A DNA stretch of 64,000 nt. Source: Nissolia schottii (lineage: Eukaryota; Streptophyta; Magnoliopsida; Fabales; Fabaceae). The stretch is from the NCBI GenBank assembly GCA_003254905.1, contig QANU01111780.1, positions 456,677 through 520,676 of the forward strand, written 5' to 3'. This document shows positions 1 to 11,316 of this stretch, one piece after another. Numbering within the stretch: position 1 is the first letter of the stretch; the number at the start of each line of letters is the position of its first letter. The notes beneath the pieces are model-generated. The model had not been told where the DNA came from. It ran no database searches and saw only the letters and a list, made by a program, of their open reading frames with translations. The translations under genes were made by a program, and so were the position numbers.

Positions 1-286
1 TATGTAATAAATCCGGTGTCTTACCCTGAACAGGAAATTGTCTTCGGTGAATTTCTTTCAATACTACCATTTTATCCTCTGGCATCAAGAAGGATTCATT
101 GCAATGATTAATCTGATTCTGTGCTTATATGAATGGTATTGCTTCAGTGCAAGATTATGTTACTGTTTTGGTGACTTCTGACAGTTTCCAATTCATAATA
201 CATGCCCATGATGTACATCCTACTTACAATTTATGATTCATGATGCCTTGCAGAATGTTTTTATTTGTAATATACCCCNCTTACAG

Positions 287-3200
287 ATCAAAACCATGAA
301 AGAAAGTTACTTGCCAGAGTTGTTTGACTTTAATGTAATGTACCACAATCATGTACTTAAACTTCCGCAGGTACGCTCTGTGTTAACAGCTGCTATATAG
401 ATAAAGAAGCCTTTTCCGTTATCTCGGTTAACACTGGAGTTTTTCATTCTTTGTTAAGCATTATCAATTCATCACCCTTCCAGAAAGGAAGCCCTTTATT
501 TATTTATTACTATTACTGTGTTTAACTGTGTATTCTCTATCAGTTATATTCACTTCCACCAGAACAAAGGACAGATCAGCTTACAAAGATGAAGGAATTC
601 AAAACGAGTTTGGACTGTATCATAACACCCCTTCTTGTTTCCAAGAGCGACATTTCACCTGATTTCAAGGAGAGACTGGGTTCATTTGAGAAGCATATTA
701 TAAATTTCATTAATACATATAGACCTATGAGAGCCATGTCTTCACTGCAGCCAGGACAGCTTCCCCCAACTCATATGCACTCAATGTCACAGCCACAATC
801 CCAAGTTTCTCAGGTGAAGTCTCATGAAAATCAAACGATCTCTCAGTTGCAAGCAACAAATATACAAGGCTCTGTAGCAACTATGCAACAGAATAGTATG
901 ACAAGCATGCAGCACAGTACTGTGTCTGGTGTATTCATGGCACAGCAGAATACGATGAATTCAATGCAACCTGTTACCAATTTAGGTTCAGGACAAGGGA
1001 ATGCTATGAATTCCCTGCAGCAGGTTCCAGTGAGCTCCCTTCAACCAAACCCTGTTAGTGCTCCTCAACAAAGTAACACTAACTCCTTATCTTCACAAGG
1101 TGGGGTAAATGTGATCCAATCAAATCTCAATCCCTTTCAGGAAGGTTCAAGCATGCTTCAACACCAGCAACTAAAACAACAGCAGAAGCCGCGAATGTTG
1201 CAGAATCAACAATATCATCAGCGGCAATTGATGCAGAGGCAGCAGATCCTACAACGGCAGCAGCAGGTACACCAGCCAGCAAAGCAACAGCTGTCTGTGC
1301 AGTTGCAGACACATCAAATGCAACGGCTTCGCCAAACAAATGATGTAACTGATACAAAGATGAGGCGAGAAATTGGTGTTAAGCCGGGTGTCTTTCATCA
1401 ACATCTTACCTCCAGTTCATGCTCAGCTTATCCCCTGAAACAAGGGAGCTCTTTTCCTGTTTCTTCACCCCAACTAGCTGCATCTCCTCAGATTCTGCAA
1501 CATTCATCTCCTCAGGTTGACCAAGGAAATCATCCTCCATCTCTAACAAAAGTTTCTACCCCACTGCAATCTGCCAATTCAACTTTTGTAGGCCCCACTC
1601 CTTCACCTCCCTTGGCTCCATCTTCTATGTCAGGAGACTCTGAGAAGCCCATTTCTGGTGTCTCATTTATGTCAAATGCTGCAAATATTGGTCATCAAAA
1701 AACAAGTAGTGCAGCAGCACCTGCTCAATCCCTTTCCATTGGAACTCCTGGGATATCAGCCTCTCCTTTACTTGCTGAATTTAGTGGTCCAGTTTGTCCT
1801 CATGGTAATGCTTTAGCGCCCACTTCTGGAACATCAACTGTTACTGATCAACATATTGAGCGCCTAGTTAAAGTGGTTAGTCTAACTGATCTTAGCTGGT
1901 CTGATGAGTAGCTGTGGCCTAAAAGTTTTTTAAAAGATGTGACAAAAAGGTTCCTATAATTATTCTATTATTTTAATTTTGGAATCATAGATGAAAACTT
2001 TATGTCTAATCATGATTCCAGATCAAATCAATGTCATCCAAAGCATTAGGTGCTGCTGTCAGTGATATTAGTTCAGTTGTCAGCATGAATGATAGAATGG
2101 CAGGACCACCTCCAGGAAATGGATCCAGATTTGCTGCTGGCAAAGATTTGGTTGCTGTGACTAATTGCCGTCTTCAGGATAGAGATTTTACCACCCAAGA
2201 TGCTGCCAACGGAACCAGGAGGATGAAGCGCTATTATGATGCTACACCCCTGAATGTTGTATCATCTGCCAGTAGCATGAATGACAGTATCAAGCAGTTA
2301 ACTGCTTTGGAGGCTTCTGATTTGGAGTCAACTGCAATATCTAGCTTCAAGAAAGCCAAGGATTGAGGTTCTAAATTATGCTTTCTTTTTAAATTGTTAC
2401 AACTTATTTTATAATTGATACCATCTGGTGTCAATGCCTTCTTTTTTGGGCTTCTTGTTGCAGTTTATTAATGGGCACCACATGGAATTCATATGCACCA
2501 ACACATTATGTACATTACTTATTCACCCTTTTATTCAATTAGTATTCATTTCCCAGCTAGAAGTTCTAGTGATTCTTGGTATTCTGACTACAAGGATTCA
2601 GACTTAAAAATGCACATTTATTTTAAATTTAGTAGTGTGTAGAGAGGTTGGAGTTATCATTGGAATTTGGGCATGATGTATTCAGGGCATTGTCAGATAA
2701 TAGTTTTAAAAGTAATTCTTACCTTCTTAGGGTCAATTTGCAAGTTTTGTTTTGGAGAGGAAGGAAATGGAAGAAAAAGGTTTTGTGGGGGGGGGGGGGG
2801 GGTTNGGAGTTAATCATGGTTTTAACATGTATTAAGCCTCCCAAAAGCTTTCCTTTCCTCTATTTCCCCTCCAAAACAAAACTCTCAAACACACCCTTAG
2901 GGTTTGAGTTGTATCCATCAAGGGAGAAAAGTTCTTTATTTATTTATTTTTTGTTGATGGCTTAATGAGGAGATCACTTTATAATTTCAGAATTTGCCCT
3001 GAAATCTATGCTATATTGCTGATAAGAAATTTATTTGACTTATACCGCAGGCTAACCATGCTTTTCTCGAAGAAATCAGAGAGATTAATCAGCGACATAG
3101 CGACACAGCAGTAAACACAAGTGATGAAGAAGTTGATCCATCTTCAGCAGCTGCTGCTGCTGCTGAAGGGGCAGAAGGGACCATGCTGCGATGTTGGATA

Positions 3201-3417
3201 TTTTGACAGTAAGGAGAATGAAGATCTTTCGGAGAAGACAAAGGTCAGGTTTAGCGAATCCTTGAGAAGTGTATCAGGACCTATGTCTCTTGGGGAGATA
3301 GCAAAGAATTGGGATATCTGTGCTCGCAGAGTTATTTGCGAGCATACTCAACTGCAGGGTGGAGGGACCTTCAGCTCTAAGTATGGGACTTGGGAGGATT
3401 GCTTGACTAGTGCATGA
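287..3417 (+). pseudogene. MED15-like: Broken copy of Mediator subunit 15 (MED15a-like)
   Basis: MED15 is a tail-module subunit of Mediator, linking transcription activators to RNA polymerase II. Exons I can place by reading frame and GT-AG sites are 287-370, 544-1875, 2022-2367 and 3051-3417; the 5' half lies outside the window. Exon 1 encodes the KIX-distal motif MKESYLPEL. Exon 2 holds the long Gln/Ser/Met-rich region with QQ runs. The donor at 1876 (GTTAGT) and acceptor ending at 2021 join VKV to IKSMSSKALG in frame. Damage: the end of exon 3 reads KKAKD-stop, where one extra A near 2351-2356 seems to have shifted the expected KKPRIE. Exon 4 (EEIREINQ...DEEVDPSS, then an Ala run) hits a stop near 3204. 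The C-terminal KENEDLS...KYGTWEDCL block follows in another frame, with roughly 50 family residues missing between (from memory of the family). Identity is firm; loss of function is inferred and sequencing error is not excluded. Confidence 0.8.
2787..2805. repeat. G16 homopolymer ending in an ambiguous base
   Basis: Sixteen consecutive G, two T and an N, inside the last intron of the MED15-like pseudogene. Its length is unreliable, and it probably marks a sequencing or contig-joining problem. Confidence 0.9.
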
Positions 3418-3773
3418 TGATCCCTTGCCTATGAAGAAAAAAAATTCACTATTGATGTGAATACAGATCAAGATTTACAATAATATCTTGGCATAACAGT
3501 AAATGTCAAATTATCAATTTTCACTATTTTCCAAAGTACTCTCTTAGCGAAGATTAGTATGAGCTGTTCGGGCTGTGTCGTATGTGTAAGCTGGAGGGAA
3601 AAAAAACTTTGCAGAGCAATGGGTATGGTCACTGATTTCTTATAGTTTATGCACATGCTGGACATGGAGCAGAAACAATCGTTGCTGTCACCACTATCGC
3701 TACAACTACCACCACCGATTGCCACACCACTGGTGCCATCGCTACCACCACTAACCACAATAACAATACACTA

Positions 3774-3801
3774 AATAATAATAATAATAATAATAATAAT
3801 A

Positions 3802-3835
<34 letters not shown>

Positions 3836-3848
3836 TTATTATTATTAT
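3774..3848. repeat. Mirror-type microsatellite (AAT)n followed by (ATT)n
   Basis: About nine AAT units run directly into about fifteen ATT units, so the array can fold on itself into a long A/T hairpin. Confidence 0.9.
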
Positions 3849-4004
3849 AAATATTTATTTATTTTGTGTGAATTTTCAGATACATTATTTGTGTATACTA
3901 AACATAATAATGTAATATTACTAACAATTTAAAAGGTGATAATTTTTTAAAAGATAATTTAGATTATTAAACAATCTTGAGATGCAGTATACCAAACTAC
4001 CTTA

Positions 4005-4290
4005 TAGTAAAAAAGAAAAATGCTTGAATTAATTGACTAGCTCATAAAGATTTGGAATCAATATTAAATAGTTGTTATAGAATAGAATTCTAAAGAAATC
4101 AGGCATCTCTAGTATTGGTTTTACCATAGAGTGGTGAGTGTGTAACATTTAGTTGAGAGTGTGTGTGTGCAGAGTGAGGTGTAATAGTGTCTGAGGTGAG
4201 TGGAAAATGAGGTGAAACGGTGAGTGTATGTATATGTCGTGAGCCAATATACTAGCGAGTCTTAATTGAATATATTTGACAATTATTTTA
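4005..4290. repeat. Duplicated block, copy A (copy B near 21015-21290)
   Basis: Shared landmarks in the same order: GCTTGAATT, AGAAATCAGGCATC, TTTACCATAGAGTGGTGAG, CAGAGTGAGGTGTAATAG and TATGTCGTGAGCCAATA. The copies differ by scattered substitutions and small indels, including a TG-rich versus CG-rich run. They lie on either side of the protease cluster in the same orientation. Confidence 0.75.
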
Positions 4291-4529
4291 ATTTCTAAAC
4301 CATATATATCGCGAGCGAATTGAGTAGATGGACCTGTACATGATATATGAAATTAAAAAATATATTAACTATAAAAAATTTAATTGAGATGACTCATTCT
4401 CAAAATTAATACCAAGCCTTTTTTATTGTTAATTGTGGCGACACAATTGAATGATTTTTTTTATCTTACACGGTCTGTCTATCTTAAAAGCTTAAGATGA
4501 TAGGAAAGAGCGTGACAAATGAATGATTT

Positions 4530-4542
4530 AAAAACCATTGTA

Positions 4543-4573
<31 letters not shown>

Positions 4574-4581
4574 TGGTTTTT
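4530..4581. repeat. Hairpin with AT microsatellite loop
   Basis: AAAAACCATT at 4529-4539 is the inverted complement of AATGGTTTTT at 4572-4581. The interior is (AT)n, so the whole segment can form one long stem. It could be a MITE remnant or simple microsatellite expansion. Confidence 0.6.
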
Positions 4582-4589
4582 ATATCTTA

Positions 4590-4795
4590 CACTAGCTCTA
4601 TGTGCTGCTTTATGGCATTTGATTTTATGCATGCATGTATATAATTTTTTCAATTAGGGAGAGAATATTGATACGTGTCAGCACCCAATTTTGTCCCGAT
4701 CACTAAAAAAGTTATATCAAAGCCAACAATATTTTGTTTTACTTGTGTATTTTGTTCATAACAAATGTTTTTAGTTGAAACTCAATTTAAAAAAT
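4590..4795. repeat. Duplicated block, copy A (copy B near 27585-27790)
   Basis: Shared landmarks: TTTATGCATGCATG/TTTATGCCTGCATG, CCAATTTTGTCCC, ATATCAAAGCCAACAA and ATTTTGTTTTACTTGT, same orientation. In the second location this block is separated from the preceding duplicated block (21015-21290) by the CACTA element. Confidence 0.7.
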
Positions 4796-5264
4796 AAGTC
4801 AAATATTAATTATAAAAATGATTGATGTACACGTTATAATCTATCATTGTGCTGCCAACTAATATTTTATACAGTTGACCTATATGCATTCACACGTTAT
4901 AACTAATTTTCACGCACCCACTCAACCCAAAACCCTCAGCTCGAACGCAGCCCTCATTTTTCTTCTTTTTACTTCGTCTTCATTCTCCTCGTCATCGTTT
5001 GTCGACGTCACCATCGTTTTTCTTCTTCTTCATCTGAATCGTAGTTCTTCTTCTTCATCATTGTCTTCTTCATCTTCTTCCTTCGTTTTGTTTTCTATTT
5101 TTGAACAAGCTTATCCATGGAGTCTTCAGATCAAACCGATGAATGTAATGAGGTACAATTCTATTTTGATAGGAATTCATCGTAGCTTCTCACCAACTAC
5201 TAAGTTGTTTGTGTACTGCTATTGTTAATGTTTGTGCATCATAGTTGACGATGCTTATCTAAAC

Positions 5265-5460
5265 ACGATAATAAAGGGGCTTTTAACATATGTTTATGAC
5301 AATGATTAATTTAATTAGTCACACATAATGCTTGGATTGATGTTTATTCTTTAGTTTATTGTTTCGTCTTTCATGTTCTCGAGTATGATGTATTGTATTT
5401 TGGTTGGTGTCTTTGTCCTAAAGCAGGTATGGAGTTTCATATTCAATTTTGGGACTAGAT
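5265..5460. repeat. Duplicated block, copy A (copy B near 8875-9070)
   Basis: The two copies are near-identical over about 190 bp, sharing CAACATATGTTT/TAACATATGTTT, TTATTGTTTCGTCTTTCATG and TATTTTGGTTGGTGTCTTTG. They lie just downstream and upstream of the first protease gene, in direct orientation. Confidence 0.8.
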
Positions 5461-5946
5461 GTGGCCGGACAAGAGTTAAGGGAGGTTATGAAGGGGAAAA
5501 AAAAAACTAACAACTTTGCGATGGAAATTGCGTTGTCGGTAAAATACTCCAAATAAACTAACTAGCAACGGATGAGTTCCGACGGAAAAATTTGCGGCAG
5601 ACTTTCCGATCAAAATGCACTGCAAAACAATATTTTTGCCGCAAAAAGATCATTTCAGCCACAAACAGAGATGAATTTAACCGAAATAAAAATTTAAAGG
5701 GATGAAATTAGGGGTTTTTGTCTTCATTTTATGATGTGAGTTTTAACAACCATTACATCCGTCATCCGTGAATGCAATAGGAAGCAGTTCAACACTTCAG
5801 TGTGAGCCTAACAGAGTACAATCCTATTATGTCCACAAGAGCCAATGAAATTCAAAACTGAGGCACAACATTAATTTAAAATGCTATTCATTTTATTATC
5901 ATATATATCCTTCCAATGGTGGTAACATGTCATATATATGATATTA

Positions 5947-7593
5947 TTAACCATTTCTGGTGCAATCCTCGGGACCAAACTGCAGCTTATTTGAATTGAT
6001 ATCATAAATAAACTTAAGATTAGCTTGTTGAATTGCACCTAGCACCGTCTCGTGAGGATGATCACTCTCTTTCACGTACAAACAAAAGACCTCGAATCCG
6101 TCGTCAGCATCCACAAAACCGTCAAAAGTTCGTTGAGGAGCTACTTTCAATTCAACATTGTTGTCGAAATAGAATGTTAAACCCGGCACATCCTTGTACC
6201 CTAGTCTCTCCTTGGTACCCCTTCTATAGCACGTGAAGCCCTCAATTTTATCATAAGGCTGGAATTTAAGCCCCGAAAAGTGTTGGTGCAGATACGCAAC
6301 AAGGTTCTTGTAGGCATCCCCGGCAATATGAGAGAAAGTGTAACCGGAGTCTATGATGCACCGACTCTTTTCATCCAGAATCACCTTTTTCCCGCCCATG
6401 CCAATAGCTTTTAGATTCACACCGTAGTCAGATGCAACATCTGCCGAGAATGCTACGGACTGGAGCTGACGTGGCGCTTCTATGTCATCCCCAAACCTGA
6501 GGTACAAGGGTGGGGGCCGCTCCGTCTCACCGTCGTAATTTACCAAGCAATAAGAGAATCTACCGTTTATCTTAACCCCCTTTGCTTCTAATTGTCTCAC
6601 AAAAGAAGGAGGGCCTCTTGCTAACCCAAATATGCCTGCACTGATCAAATGTATGTACATCAGAGGAAGTTAAAAATCCAATAAAGAATGTTGTTATAAA
6701 AAACTAAGTGATTGATTCTATGGACTAATGACCTGCTATTTGGTAGTCCTTGACCCCGGTAGAAAGAGGTTCAGCACTGTCAACCCCACACCCAAAACCA
6801 ATCCCTTCAATTGCAGCCAGAGGAGGCGTCGTGGTAGTAGAATGGAAAGTAAGAGTCTCCCTTGCAAGAATTCCTTTTGAATATCCGTGGTCATCGTAGC
6901 CCACAAAATAAGAGCAGAACCCATCCATGCTCTGCTTTGGACGGCAGAGTGGATCAAGTTTCTTCTCATCGTACTTGATCGGTTTGTATGATTGGGAGGC
7001 ACGGTTTGGGAACGGCTCTGGCTTCATTGCGTAGCATTTTCCACCTTTTGCGAGCTTGCATTCTTCGCATTGAACCCATATGAGGTCGCTGCCTGTTACG
7101 GCAAGACAATCATAGGATGTGAGTAAATAATAATATTAGAATTGGTATTAGTAAGAATATTCACGGAAATACTTTAATACAACAAGTGTCATGAATAGAG
7201 TACATGCATGTGTGTGAGATAATGGCAAGTGTTAAGAAAGGAAAAACCTCTAGAATCCGTAAAACTACCTGTGTCCATGGTCAAGTAGTAATCTTTTGGA
7301 GGAGTTGTGGGGCCAAAAGTGCCAATTCCAACTTGTACAAGGAAAATTCCCCTGTATCTACGAAGCAAGGGGGAATATTTATTACCATTGGTGAACAAGT
7401 GGTATTTGTAAAGGGGTGATTTTGGAGAGTGAGGTGGGATTATCTCCAAGGAGAATCCCCCCTTTGGAAATGATTGAGTAGTACTAGTACTAGTATTAGT
7501 ATTGGGTGGATTAGGTGAAGCCATAAGCAACAACACTTGAGATGACATTATGCATAGAAAAATCAAAGCTATGTGGGGGGGAGCCATGATCAT
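5947..7593 (-). CDS. Nepenthesin-type aspartic protease, copy 1 (3 exons)
   Basis: Predicted secreted A1B aspartic endopeptidase of the nepenthesin/CDR1-like class. Exons, read on the minus strand, are 7593-7269, 7092-6733 and 6635-5947, which join in frame (both introns phase 1) into about 457 residues, usual for the family. The N-terminus has a hydrophobic signal peptide (IALIFLCIMSSQVLLL). The first catalytic motif is YYLTMDTGSDLIWVQC, followed by the Cys-rich nepenthesin insert (CEECKLAKGGKC) and the flap region around YFVGYDDHGYSKGIL. The second catalytic motif is CIIDSGYTFSHI. The acid residues needed for catalysis are present. Intron 1 (7268-7093) splits the Gly codon of the catalytic DTG, unlike copy 2. 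Start: MIMAPP at 7593, though the second Met two codons on is equally possible. The substrate is not predictable from sequence. Confidence 0.85.
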
Positions 7594-7674
7594 GAGAGTA
7601 TTTATGCATGTATGTAGTGATTATGGAAAGAGTTTGCTTGTTGGTGTGTGAAGAATTTGATTGGGGAGGTGTCC

Positions 7675-7684
7675 CCTTTTATGG
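7675..7684 (-). promoter_or_regulatory. Candidate TATA box of protease copy 1
   Basis: Minus-strand CATAAAAGG lies about 85 bp upstream of the start codon, similar in spacing to the clearer TATA boxes of the other cluster members. Confidence 0.45.
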
Positions 7685-8089
7685 TTGAGTTTAAGTGGGT
7701 CCCATCACAAGCTAGACTAAAACAATTTAAGTGATATTGCTGATTGTATACGATATTTTGAGATTGTTTTTGTAACTCTGAGAACTACTCGTGAGGTACT
7801 GAGGTTATAATTGAAGTTTTAGGCTCCTTTAATTGGCTTGAGTCGGGTACTTTTTCTTATTTTAAAAAATAAAGGGTTTGTTTCATTGATTTTTTTTGTG
7901 TGTGTGTGTTTTTTTTTTTTAAGGTTTTGATGAGGTTTGTCTTATACTTATAAAATGTTGATGAGTCTCAGTGAGTTGAATTGGTCCTTAATGCTTAATG
8001 ATGTCCGGTTTGGAGCATTTCTTTACTTATGAATAAAAGGATCCATTTTTTTTATGAACAGTCCTAATATTAACTCAAAAGATCAAAAG

Positions 8090-8398
8090 TTTAGTTGAGG
8101 GACAAATAATTCTGGAGGAACCCCAAACCACATATCAAATCCACAAACAATAGCTGGTTTAACAATATTGTCAGCATCCTTATTACATGACCTGTTGACA
8201 AAATTAAAATCAACAGAATAAAACCAACAAACATAAGAGAAAATATCTTAAAAATAACACCTATTAAAAGACATGTCTCCACTTTCGTAGTTGATTCTTG
8301 AAATGACTTCTTTAGAGTCACTTTTCACCATAATCCTTTGAAAGCCTTGAGCTTGTGTCAAAAGGAGAGCTTCATAATTGCCATTAACCTTATACTTG
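8090..8398 (-). mobile_element. LINE (non-LTR) RNase H fragment
   Basis: Read on the minus strand, the segment gives NYEALLLTQAQGFQRIMV followed by KSDSKEVISRI, the EALLL...DS..VI.+I pattern of plant LINE RNase H domains. After about 60 bp of unrelated sequence comes CNKDADNIVKPAIVCGFDMW, ending PPELF, the usual C-terminal tail. Both parts are out of a continuous frame and truncated, so this is debris. The call rests on pattern recognition only. Confidence 0.55.
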
Positions 8399-9479
8399 TC
8401 GAGCATTGTTGAGTGTCGGTGAGTTGAATTGGTCTTTGATGCTCAATGATGTTTGATTAGGGCCATCTCTTTGCTTGCGAATAAAAGGATCTACTTAAAA
8501 AAAAGTTTGTAGTCAATGTATTAATTATTTATATGTATAAAATTTGATATGTTATATTATTTTATTAAAATCAATGCTACATATATATTGGTTCAATTAG
8601 TTCAGTTATTATTTCTCTTGAGTAAGGTCTTAGATTTAAGTTTTATAAATAAAAAAATATAACATTTTTTATAATATATTATGAAATCAAGACTAAATTT
8701 ATGGCGACTTACAATATTTTAAAATTTTGTTATCTTTATCAATAAAAATGGTTTTTTTAATAATATAAGCAATACTTTCTAAGCGTAACTAATAAAAAAT
8801 GCATCCTTAGAATATATTATGACTAACTCAAATATATGTAATGCACAGTTTAATATCATAAAAAATATCTAAACAATAAAGGGACTTTCAACATATGTTT
8901 GTGAAAATGATTAATTTAATTAGTCATACATAATGTTTGGATTGATGTCTATTCTTTAGTTTATTGTTTCGTCTTTCATGTTATCGAGTATGATGTATTG
9001 TATTTTGGTTGGTGTCTTTGTTAAAGCAGTTAAAGGAGTTTCATATTCAATTTTGGGATTATATGCTCCTTGTTTAAGAGGTTAGTGTATCCTAATTGCT
9101 TCCAAATTATGATTTTTTTTGGAAACTGGGCCTTTTTTCTAATTATCAGAAAAAAAAAATACTTCCTCTTTCAGTTAAGACTCGTATTACACTTACTTTT
9201 CACTTCACTTGTCACTCACCTCATTTTGCATTCACTTCACCCACTCTTACACCCTCACTTCATTATTCAAAATAAACCAATAATAGAAAGCCAGATTTCT
9301 CTAAATTTCATGTTATCACAATCATTTAATGCTTCCTAATGTTCTATGACTACGCTTAGAACATTGTAGCAGATGATGTAATGTAAATAGATTAATAATG
9401 CAGTTACAAAATGCCATTTTGGTGCAGGTGGAGCAAAAATGGCATTTCTCATAAATTTGGTAAACGTGTATATAGTTCT

Positions 9480-9757
9480 TCAGATTACATACTCTTACGA
9501 ACTAAATTGGGATCCGAGTTATGTATAGTACGCCCGAGATAAATCAAGTCCAACATATCAGTAACTCGGATCAGAATCATAACCACTTAGAGTTATTCAT
9601 GCAATAAATACTTGCCGGCATAGCACTGGTAACGCTTCCAAGCCTTTATGAACATTATTAAGCAATAATTAGCTCAATAAAGCTCATCCAAATAGTTACA
9701 AGTGCATGATAAATGCTACCTAACAGCCAGATCTACTATAACCACTACAACGTATAT

Positions 9758-9791
<34 letters not shown>

Positions 9792-10242
9792 TGAGAAGAA
9801 ACTTGTTCTAAGAGAGAAGAAGAGTCTGAAACTCTGAGCGAATTGGAATGGGGGTAGGAGAGCTCTATTTATAGGGGAGAGATGGCCAAGGGGCGGGCCG
9901 GGCCCTCTCCTAGCCCACCAAAACATGAAATAGGGTTTCCTGGTCAGTAGCAGCGCACTGCAACACATCGTCGAGACTTACCTGGGCCCTTGTGATAGGC
10001 CCTTCGTCGCGGGCTGCTATACAAACAAAAAAGCAGCATAAAGAAAACAATGGTTTCTTGATGAAAGGTAAAAAATAAGGAAAGGGAACTACGCCGAATA
10101 AGTTTTTTTTGAATATACCTAACTTAGAGCTCCCCTTGGTCAGATTTTTCATGAAATCTACCAAACAGAATTGTTGTCCTGATTTCCAAAACCCAAACCT
10201 TTGAAGTCTTGGAAGAACGTTTACAGGTTTTTATGGTGTGCA
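9480..10242 (+). other. Possible 5' LTR/leader of a degraded Ty3-gypsy element
   Basis: This precedes gag-like remnants on the same strand. It contains a TATA-like CGTATATAAA at 9751-9760, a (GA)n run at 9760-9788 and a GC-rich patch with GGGCGGGCCGGGCCC near 9890-9906. No second copy of the segment was seen, so LTR ends cannot be defined. The overlapping minus-strand open frames show no domain and are not called. Confidence 0.3.
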
Positions 10243-11316
10243 TATCATGCTGGATATGGACATAAGGCCAATTAATGCTGGGATTTGGAGGATGCTATTG
10301 AAGAGCTTATCCATGAAAGAAAACTAGTGGATTATGTGTGACACCATTGGAGTCTCATGCATAAGGGAAATGCTAAGGATCGAGATGTTGAAGAAGATTC
10401 TGATTCAGAAAGGAAGGACAAAAGAAATCCTCGTAATAATCGCCAACACGAGGTACAAGAAGTCAAACCCAAGGAAGTTAAACAAGTTGTAACTCAGACA
10501 ATAAACACAATCTTAGGCAGATTCGTTGTAGGAGGAGTATCAAGGGATGCTGGGAAAAATCATTTAAAAGAAGTCCTCTGTGTCTCTTCTGAGTGCCATA
10601 CTTCGAGATCAATGTTGAGAATGCCTACTATAACATTTTCAAGGAAGGATGAAGAAGGGGTGATGTCAGATCATGATGATCCCATGGTAATCACTATGGT
10701 TGTAGCCAATGCTAATTTGAAAAGGGTGTTCATCGATCAAGGCAATTCTAGCGATATATTATATAGAGATTTATTTGACAAATTAGGACTTTGCGAGTCA
10801 GATTTGTTACCTCATGAATCTGACTTGATGGGATTCTCAGGGGAGAGGGTGCAACATGATGGTTACATCACGCTATATTTTGCTTATGGGAACACGCCTT
10901 TATGTCGGACTGTAAAGCTAGAGTTCCTTGTGGTGAATTGTAATTCAACATATAATGTCATTATTGGAAGACTTACCTTTAACAAGTTAGGTGTTGTCAT
11001 CTCAACAACCTATCTTGTGATGAAATTCCCTTTAAAACAAGGGGATGTGATATGTGTTAAAGATGATCAAGTGGTGTCTAGGAGGGCTTATAATGTAAGT
11101 TTGAATAGCTCAGGAAAGTGGAAGGAAATAAGTGATTCAGAGCATACCATTGCCGACGTATCTGGAATATTCAAAATTAATCTAGATGCCAGGGATAGGT
11201 CTCCTGAAGAAAGACCCCAGCTAGAGGAGGATATAGAGGAAGCTCAAATCGGAGTTGCTGAGGGTCAAAGCACAAAAATCAATCAAACTTTCCAACTTCA
11301 GCCGAATCCAAGTTAA
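10243..11316 (+). pseudogene. Ty3-gypsy gag/protease remnant
   Basis: The frame starting near 10243 reads YHAGYGHKAN-stop-CWDLEDAIEEL, the plant gypsy gag tail resembling the Y.+..GH.TE.C..L+..IE.L pattern, with stops TAA and TGA before an open frame of 319 codons (10357-11316). That frame carries a retropepsin-like domain: VFIDQGNSSDILYRDLFDKL (active-site Asp in D-Q-G-N-S-S), then LMGFSGE, then NVIIGRLTFNKLGVVISTTY and MKFPLKQGDV. Reverse transcriptase and integrase are absent; the frame ends in a stop after a charged linker. It is not related to the nepenthesin-type genes next door despite also being an aspartic protease. Confidence 0.8.

Larger units (their letters stand above)
3418..5946. 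other. Intergenic stretch, AT-rich, no gene recognised
   Basis: It holds an AAT/ATT microsatellite, an AT-loop hairpin and three blocks that recur elsewhere in the window (separate entries). Around 5500-5660, motifs such as GTCGGTAAAA, CCGACGGAAAA and TTGCCGCAAAAAG resemble the subterminal repeats of CACTA elements, but no terminal CACTA motif was found. The serine-rich open frame at 4875-5228 is CTTCTT/TCATCG-type low complexity and is not called. Confidence 0.6.
7594..9479. other. Intergenic stretch with LINE debris
   Basis: Apart from the RNase H fragment entered separately, this holds two direct repeats of about 90 bp at 7950-8045 and 8400-8494 (both containing GAGTTGAATTGGTC and GAATAAAAGGATC) that flank the fragment, AT-rich sequence, and a block at about 9180-9310. 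That block is the reverse complement of a GTGAGTG-rich segment also seen near 15140-15220. No host gene was recognised. Confidence 0.55.

Noticed and set aside
1127..1357. Minus-strand Ala-rich open frame
   Set aside because: It is the antisense shadow of the CAG/CAA-rich MED15 exon.
4875..5228. 117-codon Ser-rich open frame
   Set aside because: Made of TCTTCTTCA/TCG low-complexity sequence, with no domain and no codon-level structure; it overlaps repeat-rich intergenic DNA.
10357..11316. Considered as a host aspartic protease gene related to the cluster
   Set aside because: The active-site context (DQGNSS..LYRDLF) and gag-tail upstream are those of Ty3-gypsy retroelements, not nepenthesin-type enzymes.
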